Assembly (NCBI GenBank): GCA_934096075.1
Contig: CAKOLN010000010.1
Span: forward strand, 1 to 45,374
Source: an uncultured Bacilli bacterium
GTDB taxonomy: Bacteria > Bacillota_I > Bacilli_A > RF39 > UBA660
Direction of reading: 5' to 3'
Length of the DNA: 45,374 nt
Made by a program: the position numbers and the translations under genes
Shown: piece after piece, positions 16,181 through 23,927 of the stretch
How the letters are laid out: every line of letters begins with the position of its first letter
Position numbering within the stretch: position 1 is the first letter of the stretch
Notes under the pieces: generated by a model
Told to the model about the DNA's origin: nothing
The model's database searches: none
What the model saw: only the letters and a program-made list of their open reading frames with translations

Positions 16181-18365
16181 ATCTATTTTTCTTTGTTAAT
16201 GTTTTTTCTTCTTCAAATTCAATACTTTCCTTTAAAACTTCTGTAATATTAGAATCATACATAATATCTAGTCTGTGTAAGGCCCTTGTCATTGCAACAT
16301 AAAGTAAGTGCATATCAATCTTTGATTGAGAGTCGTATTTATCTTGAGATACACTATTAATAAGAACGGCATCAAATTCTAAACCCTTAGCTAAATAACT
16401 TGTTAAAAGTGAAGTTCCACCACGGTAGTCAACATCGGAACTAGTTATATAGTTATAATTTATCTCGAGTTTATCTAGTATTTTTTTAACAACTTGCATT
16501 TCTTCTTCATTTTTACATATAATTCCGACTGATTTATATCCTTTTTTAGCGTAATCATTAATTATAGTTAAATATATTTCATCGCTTTTCTTTTTCAAAA
16601 TTCTAATATTTTCTCCCTTTCTAATTACGGGACAAGCTTCACTTAAACTTAATTTTCTTAGAACATTATTTGATAGATTTGTTATTTCTTGTGTTGTTCT
16701 ATAACTTTTTAGCATTTCAAGAATTTCACAATTTCCATTGAATACTTGCTCTTTTAATTCTTTCCAATTTTCAATACTTCTATAGGAATATATTGACTGT
16801 GCTAAATCGCCAAATATACTAAATGTACATTTATCATATATTGTTTTAATTATATCGAATTGAAATAAACTATAATCTTGTGCTTCGTCTATTACAATAT
16901 GTCTATATTTTTCGTATTCTGTTGTTCCACTATACATTAAACTTAAGTAATCAATAGCAGCCATATCTTCGTATGGAATTATTTTTTTCTTTAATAATTT
17001 TAAAGACTCCTTACTTATTAAATCGCCTTCTTCTGGGGTTAATTTCATATATTTTTCAATATTTTCTAAAAATAATTTGTACAAATTAATTGGACTAATT
17101 AAAATTGGTTTTACCAGTTTTTTTAATTCAACATTGCAGCCTTTTTTTAATTTGTCTTTCAATTCATCCATTCTTGCAATAACAGCATTTCTTTCATTTG
17201 ATCTTAAAGGGTATTTTTTCATTTCATCCATTAACGGACTTACTAAATCATAGTAAATATTGTCAAAATCTTCTTTTATTCTTTTTGTAGTTAATTTAAC
17301 AAAATCATTTATTGATTTAGAATATCCCTTTTTTACTAAAATTCCCTTTTTTAGATAATCTAAACTAATTAAATCAATATTTTCAAATTTAATACTTTCT
17401 TTTAAACATGAATCAAAATAATCGTTTAAGAACATCTGTAAACTTTTTTTATATTGTAAACTTCCTTTTAAATCTTTTAATTTTCCTTTGTTTTTTAAGT
17501 TTCGTGACAATTCTTCATTAGATGTTTCGTAGTAATATGTTGGTTCTCCTATTAATCTTTTACCTAATTCTTCAAAAGTTATCTCATTAACATTCTTTGT
17601 ATCCAAATCAGGAAGAACCACAGATATATAGTTTAAAAAATATTTATTAGGTCCGATTATTACAAACTTGCTTGCATCAATGTTTTTATCGTTATTATTA
17701 TATAAAAGGTATGCTATTCTATGTAATGCAACTGATGTCTTACCTGATCCTGCGACTCCTTGTACTATCAAGTTTTTTTTGATTGTTTCTCTAATTATTC
17801 TATTTTGTTCTGCTTGTATTGAAGCAATTATTGTTTTCATCCTACTATCTGCATTTACATTTAAATATGGTTGTAATAAATCATCATCTGAAACCAAGTC
17901 CACATCTTGAATAGATTTAATTTCTCCATTTTCGATAATTATTTGACTTTTGTTTGTTAATGATCCATTTATAATACCTGATGGTGATTCATAGGAAACT
18001 TTACCAATGCTTTGATCATAATATAAAGTACATATCGGATTTCTCCAGTCTAAAACTAGTTGATTTGTTTTTTCACTTATGTCTGTTTTACCTAATCTAA
18101 ATTCCTTAGAGTCTTTGCCATTTAAAGCAAATGAAAAGCTTCCAAAATAAGGGCTATTTTCCAAATTTTCTAATTTTTCAATTCTGTTAGTATACATTTT
18201 TGTAAGGTTATCGACTAGATCCTCATCTCCCCATTTAACCTGTGCATATCTTCCTTTATACTCATGTGGAATTCTTTCTAAAGTTTCAATTTGTTCTTTT
18301 CTTTCTTCTATAATTCTTTTTTTTACTAATTCTAAAAATTGTTTTTCTAATTCTATTCTATTCAA
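16179..18365 (-). CDS. helD: HelD-like RNA polymerase recycling helicase
   Basis: A 728-aa superfamily 1 (UvrD-like) ATPase. In Firmicutes HelD removes stalled RNA polymerase from DNA and helps recycle it. An N-terminal coiled coil (about 1-70; ELEKQFLELVKKRIIEERKE) is followed by Walker A VQGVAGSGKTS (201-211), a Walker B region IDEAQDYSLFQFD, the helicase motif LKSYRTTQEI, and the C-terminal AMTRALHRLDIMYD. The start is a TTG (18365) preceded by GGGGG at seven bases, and no in-frame ATG lies near. It is 17 bp after the Nudix gene and is the last gene of the SDR operon. Confidence 0.92.
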   Translation of the reverse strand: MNRIELEKQFLELVKKRIIEERKEQIETLERIPHEYKGRYAQVKWGDEDLVDNLTKMYTNRIEKLENLENSPYFGSFSFALNGKDSKEFRLGKTDISEKTNQLVLDWRNPICTLYYDQSIGKVSYESPSGIINGSLTNKSQIIIENGEIKSIQDVDLVSDDDLLQPYLNVNADSRMKTIIASIQAEQNRIIRETIKKNLIVQGVAGSGKTSVALHRIAYLLYNNNDKNIDASKFVIIGPNKYFLNYISVVLPDLDTKNVNEITFEELGKRLIGEPTYYYETSNEELSRNLKNKGKLKDLKGSLQYKKSLQMFLNDYFDSCLKESIKFENIDLISLDYLKKGILVKKGYSKSINDFVKLTTKRIKEDFDNIYYDLVSPLMDEMKKYPLRSNERNAVIARMDELKDKLKKGCNVELKKLVKPILISPINLYKLFLENIEKYMKLTPEEGDLISKESLKLLKKKIIPYEDMAAIDYLSLMYSGTTEYEKYRHIVIDEAQDYSLFQFDIIKTIYDKCTFSIFGDLAQSIYSYRSIENWKELKEQVFNGNCEILEMLKSYRTTQEITNLSNNVLRKLSLSEACPVIRKGENIRILKKKSDEIYLTIINDYAKKGYKSVGIICKNEEEMQVVKKILDKLEINYNYITSSDVDYRGGTSLLTSYLAKGLEFDAVLINSVSQDKYDSQSKIDMHLLYVAMTRALHRLDIMYDSNITEVLKESIEFEEEKTLTKKNR

Positions 18366-18382
18366 AACAAAACCCCCTTTTT

Positions 18383-18805
18383 CTAGTAGGTAACATAGAT
18401 ATTATTAAATGCTTTTATAATCATATCTTTTCCCATTACATCTATTTTATCTAAGTCTTCTATTTTTACTTTTCTTACTTCATAATAATTACTTTCTGTA
18501 CATCTATCTAGTTCTTCACCACCAAGCTTTGGGGTACCACTTATTATTGAACAACTAAAGAAATTAGCTATTGTTTCTTCACTTTCATCTTTTCCTATGT
18601 ATCCATTAATTTTTACATCAACTGAAAATTCTTCTTTTACTTCTCTTTTTACATTTTCTTCAAGTGTTTCATTTTCATTAATTCCACCACCTGGTATTAC
18701 ATAGTATTCTTTCATTTCTCCATTTTCTTTTATTCTTCTTCTAAACATAAGATATACATAATCATTTTCAATTATTATACCTCTTGAACTTACTCTTTTA
18801 TTCAT
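18383..18805 (-). CDS. Nudix hydrolase
   Basis: The 140-aa protein has a complete Nudix box, GGINENE, then TLEENVKREVKEEFSV, fitting G-x5-E-x7-R-E-x2-E-E. Such enzymes hydrolyse nucleoside diphosphates linked to another group (nucleotide sugars, dinucleotides, oxidised NTPs). The C-terminal half (HYE.. replaced by NYYEVRKVKIEDL) does not identify the substrate. It lies 1 bp from the nucleotidyltransferase gene, so its substrate may be a nucleotide-activated product of this operon. That link is inferred. Confidence 0.9.
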   Translation of the reverse strand: MNKRVSSRGIIIENDYVYLMFRRRIKENGEMKEYYVIPGGGINENETLEENVKREVKEEFSVDVKINGYIGKDESEETIANFFSCSIISGTPKLGGEELDRCTESNYYEVRKVKIEDLDKIDVMGKDMIIKAFNNIYVTY

Positions 18806-18806
18806 C

Positions 18807-19580
18807 TTATAACCACTCCATTTCCTTTTCCATAAAATCCAAAATTCTATTTCCTAAGTCTATTATCTTTTTCTTATTATTTTGGACATCACTTAATGCA
18901 TCAATTATATCAAAAAAATATTCCTTTGTCGATTTATTTTCTTTTTCATTATATACCATCAAAAATTCGTTTATAACATTTAGGTAGCCATACAAGAATT
19001 TTCCTTTTATATTAAAATAACACTTTAGAACTAAAATTAATTTCTTTATGTATTTCTTTTCTACTATACTATTTTTATCCAGCAGTTTAATGTGCATTCT
19101 TCTAAATTCGTGTAAAGCCTTAGGTAAATTATTTCTGTCATTCTTTTTTATTGCTCTATATTTAATTCTTTTAAATTTAAAACTTCCATAAATCGTTGGA
19201 TTAACATTTAATTTTTGTTTTTCATATAACATTACTTTAGTTCTTTCGTCTATTAAGTTTTTTTTAATTTCTTTTTCGGTATAGAATGTAGTCCCAATAT
19301 GTATTAAACTGTTTTTTATATATTCAGTAAACTTTTTTACTTTTTTAATTTCATATTTATCAAGTATTATATATAAATCAATGTCTGACCAATTTACAAC
19401 TGGTATATTTTTTCCACAAGAACCACCTAAAATTATACATTTCAAATCTTCTCTAAAAATTGTTTTTGCTTCATTTAAAGTTTTATCTATTATATTTGTG
19501 TAATCTATTGATAATTTAATAATTCCAGTTTTAATTTTATCTTTATAATTCGTATCTTTATCTATAAATTTGTATTTCAT
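18807..19580 (-). CDS. Nucleotidyltransferase of the Pol-beta superfamily
   Basis: The 257-aa protein carries the nucleotidyltransferase signature: GGSCGK (52-57) and, after a short gap, WSDIDLYIIL with the metal-binding D66-x-D68. A mostly helical C-terminal domain follows (about 140-257). These features fit the MNT/aminoglycoside-type transferases that move NMP onto a small molecule or protein. It overlaps the previous gene by 4 bp and sits 1 bp from the Nudix gene. The acceptor is unknown. It could belong to a small-molecule activation pathway with the other operon members, or modify a protein as antitoxin-type MNT proteins do. Confidence 0.8.
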   Translation of the reverse strand: MKYKFIDKDTNYKDKIKTGIIKLSIDYTNIIDKTLNEAKTIFREDLKCIILGGSCGKNIPVVNWSDIDLYIILDKYEIKKVKKFTEYIKNSLIHIGTTFYTEKEIKKNLIDERTKVMLYEKQKLNVNPTIYGSFKFKRIKYRAIKKNDRNNLPKALHEFRRMHIKLLDKNSIVEKKYIKKLILVLKCYFNIKGKFLYGYLNVINEFLMVYNEKENKSTKEYFFDIIDALSDVQNNKKKIIDLGNRILDFMEKEMEWL

Positions 19581-20203
19581 ATTTTTAATTTCCTCATAAA
19601 ATTGCTTTTATTAAACACTCCATTTTCATTCAGTAAATTTAATTCACTTTTAATTTTTTCAATATCTGGATCCGGAAAATGAATTTTGTTAAAAAAAATC
19701 ATGTTATAATTTTCTTCATTAAATTCAGTATTTGCAGGCATAGTTACTAAATTTGATTTAATTATTCCTAAATTTATTTGTTCAAGTGAATTTTCTAAAT
19801 CTATGTCAGACATATTTAATATTTTTAAGTAATATTTATCTGTATCATAAACATACTTTTTTCTTAAAGTTTTTTTAAATTTACTTAGTTGATTCAATTT
19901 TAACTCAATATTTGTTATGCCTATATCGAACACATTAGCAGTAGCATATTTATTATTAAAACACATGTAGTAGCCTAGAATTGTTGTTAATAATTGTTTT
20001 CTTCGCATTATTATATTTTCTATAGTGTCATCTCCATTTATTAAATCTATTTCATATAATTTCTTAGATAATGATACCCAGTCGTTAATTTTGTATTGTG
20101 TAATAGTATCTATTTTCATTTCATTTTTTAAAAAAGAAAAATAATATTTTGTTGATTCTTCATCTTCAATCATGTCTGGTTTAATTATATTAAATGCTTT
20201 CAT
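19577..20203 (-). CDS. Divergent nucleoside diphosphate kinase-like protein
   Basis: This 208-aa protein opens with AFNIIKPDMI, matching the N-terminal 'KPD' strand of NDP kinases, and ends with FFNKIHFPDPDIEKIKSEL, matching the NDPK block 'N-x-x-H-G-S-D-x-x-x-x-A-x-x-E' that contains the catalytic His (here H175). The middle is longer than in normal NDPK (about 150 aa) and rich in Lys. Keeping both K8 and H175 suggests phosphotransfer, perhaps nucleotide-linked. It overlaps the genes on both sides (14 bp and 4 bp). The NDPK call is my own pattern match and would need a profile search. Confidence 0.5.
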   Translation of the reverse strand: MKAFNIIKPDMIEDEESTKYYFSFLKNEMKIDTITQYKINDWVSLSKKLYEIDLINGDDTIENIIMRRKQLLTTILGYYMCFNNKYATANVFDIGITNIELKLNQLSKFKKTLRKKYVYDTDKYYLKILNMSDIDLENSLEQINLGIIKSNLVTMPANTEFNEENYNMIFFNKIHFPDPDIEKIKSELNLLNENGVFNKSNFMRKLKI

Positions 20204-21821
20204 TTGTTCCTTCCATAAATTTTTTTAAACTGTTTAAATCAGATATTTTTATATATATTTGTACAACTAGAGTTAATATAGTAATTTGATCATCTTCACA
20301 CATTTCCAACAAATTTATTGGTGTTAATAATCTCATACAAATGTAATATTTTAAAAATTGAAAATCATCTTTATACTGATAATAATTTTTGTTATTTAAA
20401 TATAGATCTATAAAACTATCAATTATTTTTTTTGACTTATTTTGTACTTTATAATTTATTTTTTTAATATAAATTACATCTTCTTTTTTTTCATATTCTA
20501 TTTGGATTTTATGTTTTTTATATTTTGTTAAAATGTTTTTATTGGATGAATATGCCTTTATATTATATTTTGGATAATAATAACTACCATGTGAAAAAAG
20601 TGATACAAATATTATTGATAATTCACTTACAATGGTATTATAACCTGCATTTTCAAAATCTGTGAAGTAACCAGTGGTAGTTATGTTTGTATCTGTTGGA
20701 TCACCTTGAGTTATATATGAATACATTTTTTTATTCTTTTTAATAACGTCTAGTATTTCCATTAATATTCCTTTTATATCATATCTTATATCATCTAAAA
20801 TGATTACATTAAAATCTAAAAAATTAATATAATTATTAAGCATATTTGTCCTATCACGAAAATATCTTTTTGATTCACATTCAAATTCTTTTTTGATTTT
20901 TAATGTCTTGTCTAAACTATTTGAATATTGACTAGTTATAGAATTTAAATCAATGTAAGTTTCTTTTCCATATAGATAATCATTTATTGTTTTGTTTTCA
21001 AAATCTTTTATATAATCGTAAATTATATAATTATTATGCATGATTGCTATTTTTGATACCTTGTAAAAATTTTTTATTAAATTGTATTTTTGTAATTCTT
21101 CGTTTGCATCCAGACATAGTTTCATAAAGATTTTTTTATCATTATATTGTCCTGTTTTTATTTTTGTTTTAGATGTATAGCTAGTTTTTAATGTTCTTAT
21201 TTCATCAATTAATACAAAATCAAAATATTTTTTAAATTTATTATATTCATTTAAATCATTGCAGATTCCAACTTTTATACTTCTATCTCCAGACATTTTT
21301 GAATCGGTAATTTCATCTCCAATGATCATTAAGTTTTTAGATTTTGTATGAATATACTTTCTTTTATTTATGGGCGTAATTACTTTTAATATATTTTCAT
21401 TTGCAATTATCTCAATGTTTACATAGTTATTTAATTCTAATATTTTTTTAATCAAAGGTCTATAACCAGAAGAACATATAATAATTTTTATATTTTTTTC
21501 TTTGCAGTAATGGTATAGTTTTTGAAAACTATTTCTTATCTTAAAATATTTTAATGCTTTGGTTAGATTGTCATTAGCTTTATATTTTTTTAAAAGAAAT
21601 ATCTTTTTTAACCACAAATATTTTGTCTTAACTGAATTATTACTTTCCATTACTTTTTGATCAATTTTTTCTTTTAAATCAGAATACTTTTTTCCAAGAA
21701 TACTTGAAAATACACCAATAGTTGTTTTACTGTCATAAGTTGTAATGGTATGATCAAAATCAACTACTATAGTATCTATTTTTTTAATTTTAATGATATT
21801 AAATATTTCTTCAAAATTCAT
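20190..21821 (-). CDS. Fusion of HAD phosphatase and aminoglycoside-phosphotransferase-like kinase
   Basis: The 543-aa protein joins two opposing activities. The first 210 residues are a HAD hydrolase: VVDFDHTIT with D21 and D23, ICSSGY (motif II), and IIGDEITDSKMSG (motif IV). The rest looks like an APH/choline-kinase fold, with QGDPTDTN (372-379) in place of the HxDxxxxN catalytic loop and TDFENAGYN (387-395) as the metal-binding DFE. The usual His before the catalytic Asp is Gln. AGGTGAAAA precedes the ATG. It is the second gene of the SDR operon. The likely substrate is a small polar metabolite such as a sugar or amino alcohol phosphate; this is inferred. Confidence 0.7.
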   Translation of the reverse strand: MNFEEIFNIIKIKKIDTIVVDFDHTITTYDSKTTIGVFSSILGKKYSDLKEKIDQKVMESNNSVKTKYLWLKKIFLLKKYKANDNLTKALKYFKIRNSFQKLYHYCKEKNIKIIICSSGYRPLIKKILELNNYVNIEIIANENILKVITPINKRKYIHTKSKNLMIIGDEITDSKMSGDRSIKVGICNDLNEYNKFKKYFDFVLIDEIRTLKTSYTSKTKIKTGQYNDKKIFMKLCLDANEELQKYNLIKNFYKVSKIAIMHNNYIIYDYIKDFENKTINDYLYGKETYIDLNSITSQYSNSLDKTLKIKKEFECESKRYFRDRTNMLNNYINFLDFNVIILDDIRYDIKGILMEILDVIKKNKKMYSYITQGDPTDTNITTTGYFTDFENAGYNTIVSELSIIFVSLFSHGSYYYPKYNIKAYSSNKNILTKYKKHKIQIEYEKKEDVIYIKKINYKVQNKSKKIIDSFIDLYLNNKNYYQYKDDFQFLKYYICMRLLTPINLLEMCEDDQITILTLVVQIYIKISDLNSLKKFMEGTNESI

Positions 21822-21854
21822 TTTTCACCTATATAAAATCCTTTTTCTTTTTAA

Positions 21855-22574
21855 TCAATTTAGACTTCTACCTCCATCAATTACAAATATAGTTCCAGTT
21901 GTATATTTTGAAAATTCTTCAATTATATTATAGCAAAAATTTGCTATTTGAGTTGGTTCAAAAATTATGTTTAACGGAACTTTTTCGAGTGCACATTTTT
22001 TCAAGTATGGATTAGTTGTCCACTCATCATTCATCTTTGTATTAACAGCACCAAAAGATAATCCATTAACTGTTATTTTCTTACTTGCTAATTCTAACCC
22101 TAACTCCTTTGTCAACATTTCAATAGCACTTTTCGAACAGTCATACGCAATTTTATTTTTTCGTGGTTTATTAGAATGTACTGAAATAATATTTAAAATA
22201 GTACTTCCTTCATGCATTTTTTGAATGGCGTTATGAATGCAATTGCATGTACCAATATAGTTTGTTTTCATTATTTTTGTATATTCTTCTTCATTATAAT
22301 CTTTAAATTCACTTATTATTTGTTTTGATGCACAATTTACTAATATATCAACTTGTTTTTCTTTGTTAAATATTTTCTTAAATACATTTTGTACATTTTT
22401 ATAATGCGAAATATCACATAAGCAATATTTAATATTTAAAGATTTTAATATATCTTTATTGGTATCATTAATGTCAAGAACATATACCTTGTTATTATGG
22501 CTAGCAAATAATTTTGCTATTTCCAAACCTATTCCATTTCCACCACCCGAAACTATAACAACTTTTTCAATCAT
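21855..22574 (-). CDS. Short-chain dehydrogenase/reductase
   Basis: A 239-aa classical SDR, an NAD(P)-dependent oxidoreductase. It shows the nucleotide-binding GGGNGIG near the N-terminus, NCAS, the catalytic Ser in NIISVHS, and YDCSK carrying the catalytic Tyr and Lys. The end, TGTIFVIDGGRSLN, is typical of the family. The ATG at 22574 has AGGAGG five bases upstream; the longer frame crosses the promoter and is rejected. It leads the operon that continues to helD. The substrate is unknown. Confidence 0.9.
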   Translation of the reverse strand: MIEKVVIVSGGGNGIGLEIAKLFASHNNKVYVLDINDTNKDILKSLNIKYCLCDISHYKNVQNVFKKIFNKEKQVDILVNCASKQIISEFKDYNEEEYTKIMKTNYIGTCNCIHNAIQKMHEGSTILNIISVHSNKPRKNKIAYDCSKSAIEMLTKELGLELASKKITVNGLSFGAVNTKMNDEWTTNPYLKKCALEKVPLNIIFEPTQIANFCYNIIEEFSKYTTGTIFVIDGGRSLN

Positions 22575-22596
22575 GTTAGCCTCCTTAAATGGCTTT

Positions 22597-22625
22597 ATAA
22601 TACTATATTTAGTGTTACATGTCAA
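22597..22625 (-). promoter_or_regulatory. Promoter of the SDR-to-helD operon
   Basis: The minus strand has TTGACA (22625-22620), a 17-bp spacer and TATTAT (22602-22597), about 22 nt before the SDR ATG. No other convincing promoter is seen before helD. Confidence 0.7.
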
Positions 22626-22660
22626 AACTTTTTAAAATAAACTAGATTAATTTTTTATAT

Positions 22661-22698
22661 AATTAAAAACTATTAACAAGATTATTTTGCTAATAGTT
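22661..22698 (-). terminator. Terminator of rsgA
   Basis: On the minus strand AACTATTA (22698-22691) pairs with TAATAGTT (22675-22668), followed by TTTAATT. Confidence 0.55.
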
Positions 22699-22730
22699 AA
22701 AGTAGTAATTAAAATGATAATTCTTCTGTG

Positions 22731-23810
22731 TTATAACTTCTTTAATTCTAACTCATTTAAGACTTGTTCCATTCTATCATCATTTGTCATCGAAGAAATA
22801 AGTTTAATATAACTTTCATATCGCATCTCATTTATTATTCCTAATTTAACTGCTTGTTTAACTCCGCAATCTTCAATTGGTATAATATAATGATTACAAC
22901 CTTTATATTTACATCTTGATTTCAAATTATCAAATTCAGGAAAATAATCTTGTATTTCTGATACTTCAAACGATGATACATCTAAACTTCTTATACCTGG
23001 TGTATCTATTATTGAAGAATTATCATTCCATACATAATATTTTGATGCAGTTGTTGTGTGTCTACCTCTTTTTGATTTTTCACTAACATGACTCGTTTTT
23101 ATTTCATCATCATCCATGATAGCATTTGTTAATGAACTTTTACCAACACCACTGTTTCCAACAAAAATTGCTTGTTTTCCGTTAAGATATTTTTTTAGTT
23201 CTTCTAGTCCAATATTTTTATATGTTGAGGTTTCTACAACTGGAATATCTAAATTACGATAGATATCTAAAACTTTTTCTTCTTCGTTTTTTAAGTCACA
23301 TTTATTTAAACAAATAATTGCCGGTATGCCACTATTTTGTAAAATCATTAAATATCTATCAATAAATTTTGAATGTAGAGGCGGCTCTTTAGCGGCAACT
23401 ACTATAACAGCCAAATCAACATTTGATGCAATATTTTTTGTTGTTCCTATATCATCATGTCTTGTACTATCTTTTTTTATTCTTGAAAGCATTGATGTTC
23501 TTTTTATCATATTTGTTATAGTAAACCTTTCATCACTTTTTGAAAGTATAACTTTATCTCCGGGGAAGACAACTTGATTACAGACATAATTAATGTCTTT
23601 TCTTAATTTTGCTAATACAACTTCATTTTTGAACAGAATGTAGGCATCGTCATACCTTACTTCAATAACTACTCCATATTCTTCTGCTGATTCAACAATA
23701 AAATTGTCTATTGTTTCGTTCTTTTTTCCAAATGCTTTTTCTTTAGCTCTTTGTTTTTTTTCTATACTTTTTGTTGTTTTAAAACTATCATATGCATTAT
23801 AATGTGGCAT
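22731..23810 (-). CDS. rsgA: Ribosome small subunit GTPase RsgA
   Basis: A 359-aa circularly permuted GTPase that helps mature the 30S subunit. The order is an OB fold, then NKCD (G4), then GNSGVGKSSLTN (G1) and DTPG (G3), then a zinc-binding domain with CKYKGCNH and a later Cys. The N-terminus has an extra basic stretch of about 35 residues before the OB domain. AGGAGG lies eight bases before the ATG. The upstream intergenic gap of 117 bp shows no strong promoter. Confidence 0.95.
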   Translation of the reverse strand: MPHYNAYDSFKTTKSIEKKQRAKEKAFGKKNETIDNFIVESAEEYGVVIEVRYDDAYILFKNEVVLAKLRKDINYVCNQVVFPGDKVILSKSDERFTITNMIKRTSMLSRIKKDSTRHDDIGTTKNIASNVDLAVIVVAAKEPPLHSKFIDRYLMILQNSGIPAIICLNKCDLKNEEEKVLDIYRNLDIPVVETSTYKNIGLEELKKYLNGKQAIFVGNSGVGKSSLTNAIMDDDEIKTSHVSEKSKRGRHTTTASKYYVWNDNSSIIDTPGIRSLDVSSFEVSEIQDYFPEFDNLKSRCKYKGCNHYIIPIEDCGVKQAVKLGIINEMRYESYIKLISSMTNDDRMEQVLNELELKKL

Positions 23811-23927
23811 AAAATTCCTCCTAATTATTTTAATTTTATATAAAAAATTTAATGTTTTTGAAGTCTAAAACCATTGTCTCTAATGACTATATGTTCATTA
23901 ACTTATTGCAAAACATCAATTTTATTT

